Assembly: GCA_031283505.1 (NCBI GenBank)
Contig: JAITBO010000316.1
Location: 1-16,702 of the forward strand
DNA length: 16,702 bases
Direction: 5' to 3'
Source of the DNA: Treponema sp.
GTDB lineage: Bacteria; Spirochaetota; Spirochaetia; Treponematales; Breznakiellaceae
The notes under the pieces are model-generated. The model saw only the letters and a program-made list of their open reading frames with translations. It was not told the origin of the DNA and ran no database searches. The position numbers and the translations under genes were made by a program. Positions 15,070 through 16,702 of the stretch are shown in pieces; the stretch's first letter is position 1; each line of letters starts with the position of its first letter.

Positions 15070-15110
15070 AATAGAAAATCTCCACCGTGAAGCGGCGGAG
15101 ATTTTCTATT
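15070..15110. repeat. Strong 18-bp inverted repeat upstream of the kinase gene
   Basis: Arm AATAGAAAATCTCCACCG (15070-15087), loop TGAAG, arm CGGCGGAGATTTTCTATT (15093-15110): 17 of 18 positions pair. On the minus strand it lies 40-80 bases before the kinase start. A TATAAT (15113-15108) overlaps its outer end. It may terminate transcripts coming from the restriction-enzyme fragment, since its 3' arm is T-rich, or be a mobile intergenic repeat. Confidence 0.75.
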
Positions 15111-15126
15111 ATAGCGGATAACCCGG

Positions 15127-15147
15127 TCCGGCGCGGCAGGCGCCGGA
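15127..15147. repeat. GC-rich 8-bp inverted repeat
   Basis: TCCGGCGC (15127-15134) and GCGCCGGA (15140-15147) pair perfectly around a GGCAG loop, 16 bases from the larger inverted repeat. The two stems in tandem would be very stable in RNA on either strand. Confidence 0.7.
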
Positions 15148-15279
15148 TGCGCCCAACTCCGTATGAAGGTGTCTTTAAATTTTTTCCTTGCGGCTCAGAC
15201 CCAAAGAGGATGATACGCCCGAATCCCAAACCGCCGTATTTTGCCAAATCCAACATACTATCTATTTTTGACTTTTATC

Positions 15280-15298
15280 CGCCTGTTATCAATAGGCG
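15280..15298. other. Small inverted repeat downstream of the restriction-enzyme fragment
   Basis: CGCCT (15280-15284) and AGGCG (15294-15298) pair around a 9-base loop. It lies about 45 bases after the stop of the fragment in its direction of reading. No T-run follows on that strand, so termination is doubtful. Confidence 0.3.
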
Positions 15299-15341
15299 AA
15301 CCGGTAAAAAACATGGATAATTATGCAGTTTTGTTTTATTT

Positions 15342-16637
15342 TTATAAGTATGATTGAAAAATTGGGACGTTTTCATCGCTCATGCTGCGGCCAAATTCTT
15401 TTTGCAAAACATCTTCCACGCTGTGAATGATAAAATCCACGATTTCAACCGGTGTGTAGACAATGCCCAATTTTTCGGTAACTTTGGGGAAGGCGGTACG
15501 GAAAAACTTGTCGTACAGTTCAACGATTATCTTTTGTTTTGCCTCGGCGTTGTCGATGCCTTCGGCCCGTTTTTGAATGGACACATAAAAGCGCTCCAGT
15601 TTTTCGGTGTCTTCTTTTTTGGTTTTCTCATTCAAGACTTCGATAATGCCCTGCAAGGATTTTGAAACGGTGTTGTTTTTGACAAACGAATAATCCTCAA
15701 AAAGAACCTCGAACACCGGCTGGGTGATAATGTGCTGGGCAAGCATTTCTATCGCGTCCTGCTCCGTTACCGAGGGGTTAATGTTCTTCCGCAGGCCGGA
15801 AAGATAGCGGTCGAATTCTTCTTGCGCTTTCTTTTCGTGTTTTACAATGGCGGTAATCTGTTCGATGTGCCTTTCGGCGATTTTGGCTATGTCCGCAGCC
15901 CATTGCTCCCAATAGCGCCGGGTGCCGCATTTCTGTACCAGTTTCGCGTAGACAATGCCCTGGAATTTGGCAAATTCCAGTTCCATTTGTTTTTCAAACT
16001 CTCTCTTAATGTTGCCGCCGTCCCCGGCTTTCGCCCCGCTTTCCGCATCGTCGTCACCAGCGTTACCGCCGATATCGGTTCCGGTAACGGCAATTTTAGA
16101 CGGCTTTTTTTTGTTCAGTTCTATCTTGTTGATGGTCGCGTCAAAACGGTCGTCGTGGGCGCGCAGGGCGTTTAACACTGTCCACACCACCTTGAAGCGG
16201 TCAGAGGCAAGGATCTTTTCCGGCTCGGCTTCGGGCAAGACCACCACGGGGATTATGATATAGCCGTATTTCTTTCCGGGGGCAGCGCGCATAACCCGGC
16301 CTACCGATTGCACTACGTCAATCTGGCTGTTCCGGGCGGAAAGAAACATCACTGCGTCAAGGGAGGGAACGTCTACGCCTTTGGAAAGACAGCGGACATT
16401 GTTGAGTATACGGCACTCGTTTCTGGCGTGGTCTGCGGATTTAAGCCAGGCCAGTTTCCCTTCCCTGACCTGCGCCCCCATCGTACCGTCCACATGGCTG
16501 GCCTCCACCGTAACGATTCCGGCTTTCTTTTCGTCGGTCATGGTGGCAAAGTAGGCTTCACGGCACACGTTAAAGGCTTTGGCGGTCAAGCCTGATTTTT
16601 TGCGGATAAAATTATATCGTTCCGTTTCATTCCCCAT
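15342..16637 (-). pseudogene. Fragment of a single-chain (type ISP-like) restriction-modification enzyme
   Basis: A 431-codon frame covering only the middle of a protein normally well over 1000 residues long. Residues about 40-170 are the second helicase/translocase lobe, with motif V-like VRCLSKGVDVPSLDAVMFL (81-99) and motif VI QSVGRVMR (110-117). The RAHDDRFDATINKIELNKKKP segment and a helical coupler follow. GIVYTPVEIVDFIIHSVEDVL (391-411) opens the methyltransferase part. The frame then ends at IFQSYL, where the family has its SAM-binding motif (DPFTGTG). The first helicase lobe with Walker motifs, the nuclease, the methyltransferase core and the target-recognition domain are all missing. 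An in-frame TAG lies upstream of the ATG, and no continuation is visible downstream. An AAAGG ribosome site precedes the ATG, so a protein might be made, but it cannot cut, methylate or translocate by itself. Confidence 0.85.
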
Positions 16638-16655
16638 TAGAAAACCTTTTTCGTT

Positions 16656-16687
16656 GGTATATAATTTCTATACCTATATATATTATA
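16656..16687 (-). promoter_or_regulatory. Candidate promoter -10 and palindromic operator before the restriction-enzyme fragment
   Basis: On the minus strand a perfect TATAAT (16687-16682) is followed by an A/T run and then by the palindrome GGTATAGAAATTATATACC (16674-16656; arms GGTATA/TATACC). The -35 would fall at or beyond the window edge. The palindrome would sit at the start of the transcript, a natural place for a repressor. Confidence 0.4.
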
Positions 16688-16702
16688 CCCTATACAGTGA
16701 AA

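Larger units (their letters stand above)
15029..15341. other. Gene-free gap with several hairpins
   Basis: This 313-base stretch separates the kinase gene from the restriction-enzyme fragment. It holds three inverted repeats (15070-15110, 15127-15147, 15280-15298) and, on the minus strand, a perfect TATAAT at 15113-15108 without a matching -35. Short frames on both strands run through it, but none has a ribosome site or a recognisable product. The packed structure looks more like a dispersed intergenic element or an RNA leader than plain spacer. Confidence 0.5.

Noticed and set aside
15342..16702. Sign of an insertion sequence or phage that truncated the restriction gene
   Set aside because: No transposase, integrase, terminal inverted repeat or target duplication is visible at either end of the fragment within the window.

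Overview
The window looks like a carbohydrate-scavenging region of a spirochete chromosome, most probably a termite-gut-type Treponema. The grounds are: GC near 50 percent by eye, lipoprotein signal peptides ending in MTGC/IPAC/IAC, a beta-barrel-type outer-membrane protein ending in Phe, plant-cell-wall esterase functions, and two sugar ABC importers without their own ATPases. This placement is inference; nothing in the window is a taxonomic marker.

Region A (1-8799, all minus strand) reads as one long gene cluster, in transcription order: an AraC-type regulator, two importer permeases, a solute-binding lipoprotein, a putative outer-membrane barrel, a 1040-residue lipoprotein with an N-terminal CBM9-like module and a C-terminal CE15 (glucuronoyl esterase) domain, and the start of another lipoprotein that leaves the window. 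Short gaps, an ATGA overlap and Shine-Dalgarno sites that include the preceding stop codon argue for co-transcription. Together they suggest a spirochete equivalent of a polysaccharide-utilisation locus. A surface-anchored esterase cuts ester links of glucuronic acid in xylan or lignin-carbohydrate material, the barrel could pass products across the outer membrane, and the importer takes up the saccharides. Direct repeats with a 21-22 bp period between the regulator gene and the importer genes are good candidates for its operators.

Region B (8800-10726): a divergent, plus-strand gene for a cytoplasmic (alpha/alpha)6 glycosidase related to GH63, with overlapping back-to-back promoters shared with the regulator gene. 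It converges on region C across a 343-bp gap holding a perfect hairpin terminator and what may be the tail of a lost gene.

Region C (10727-15028, minus strand): a second sugar importer (binding lipoprotein and two permeases), preceded by a kinase of the NahK-like anomeric sugar kinase type. This suggests uptake of a second sugar and its conversion to a sugar 1-phosphate.

Region D (15029-16702): a 313-bp gap with two strong tandem hairpins, then a fragment of a large single-chain (type ISP-like) restriction-modification enzyme. The fragment has the second helicase lobe and coupler but lacks the first helicase lobe and stops just before the methyltransferase SAM-binding motif.

The most unusual points are a roughly 130-residue extra segment inside the CE15 domain together with loss of the usual catalytic acid, a Gln where the GH63 general base is expected, the periodic operator-like repeats, and the doubly truncated restriction enzyme. 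I saw no tRNA, rRNA, transposase or CRISPR array.
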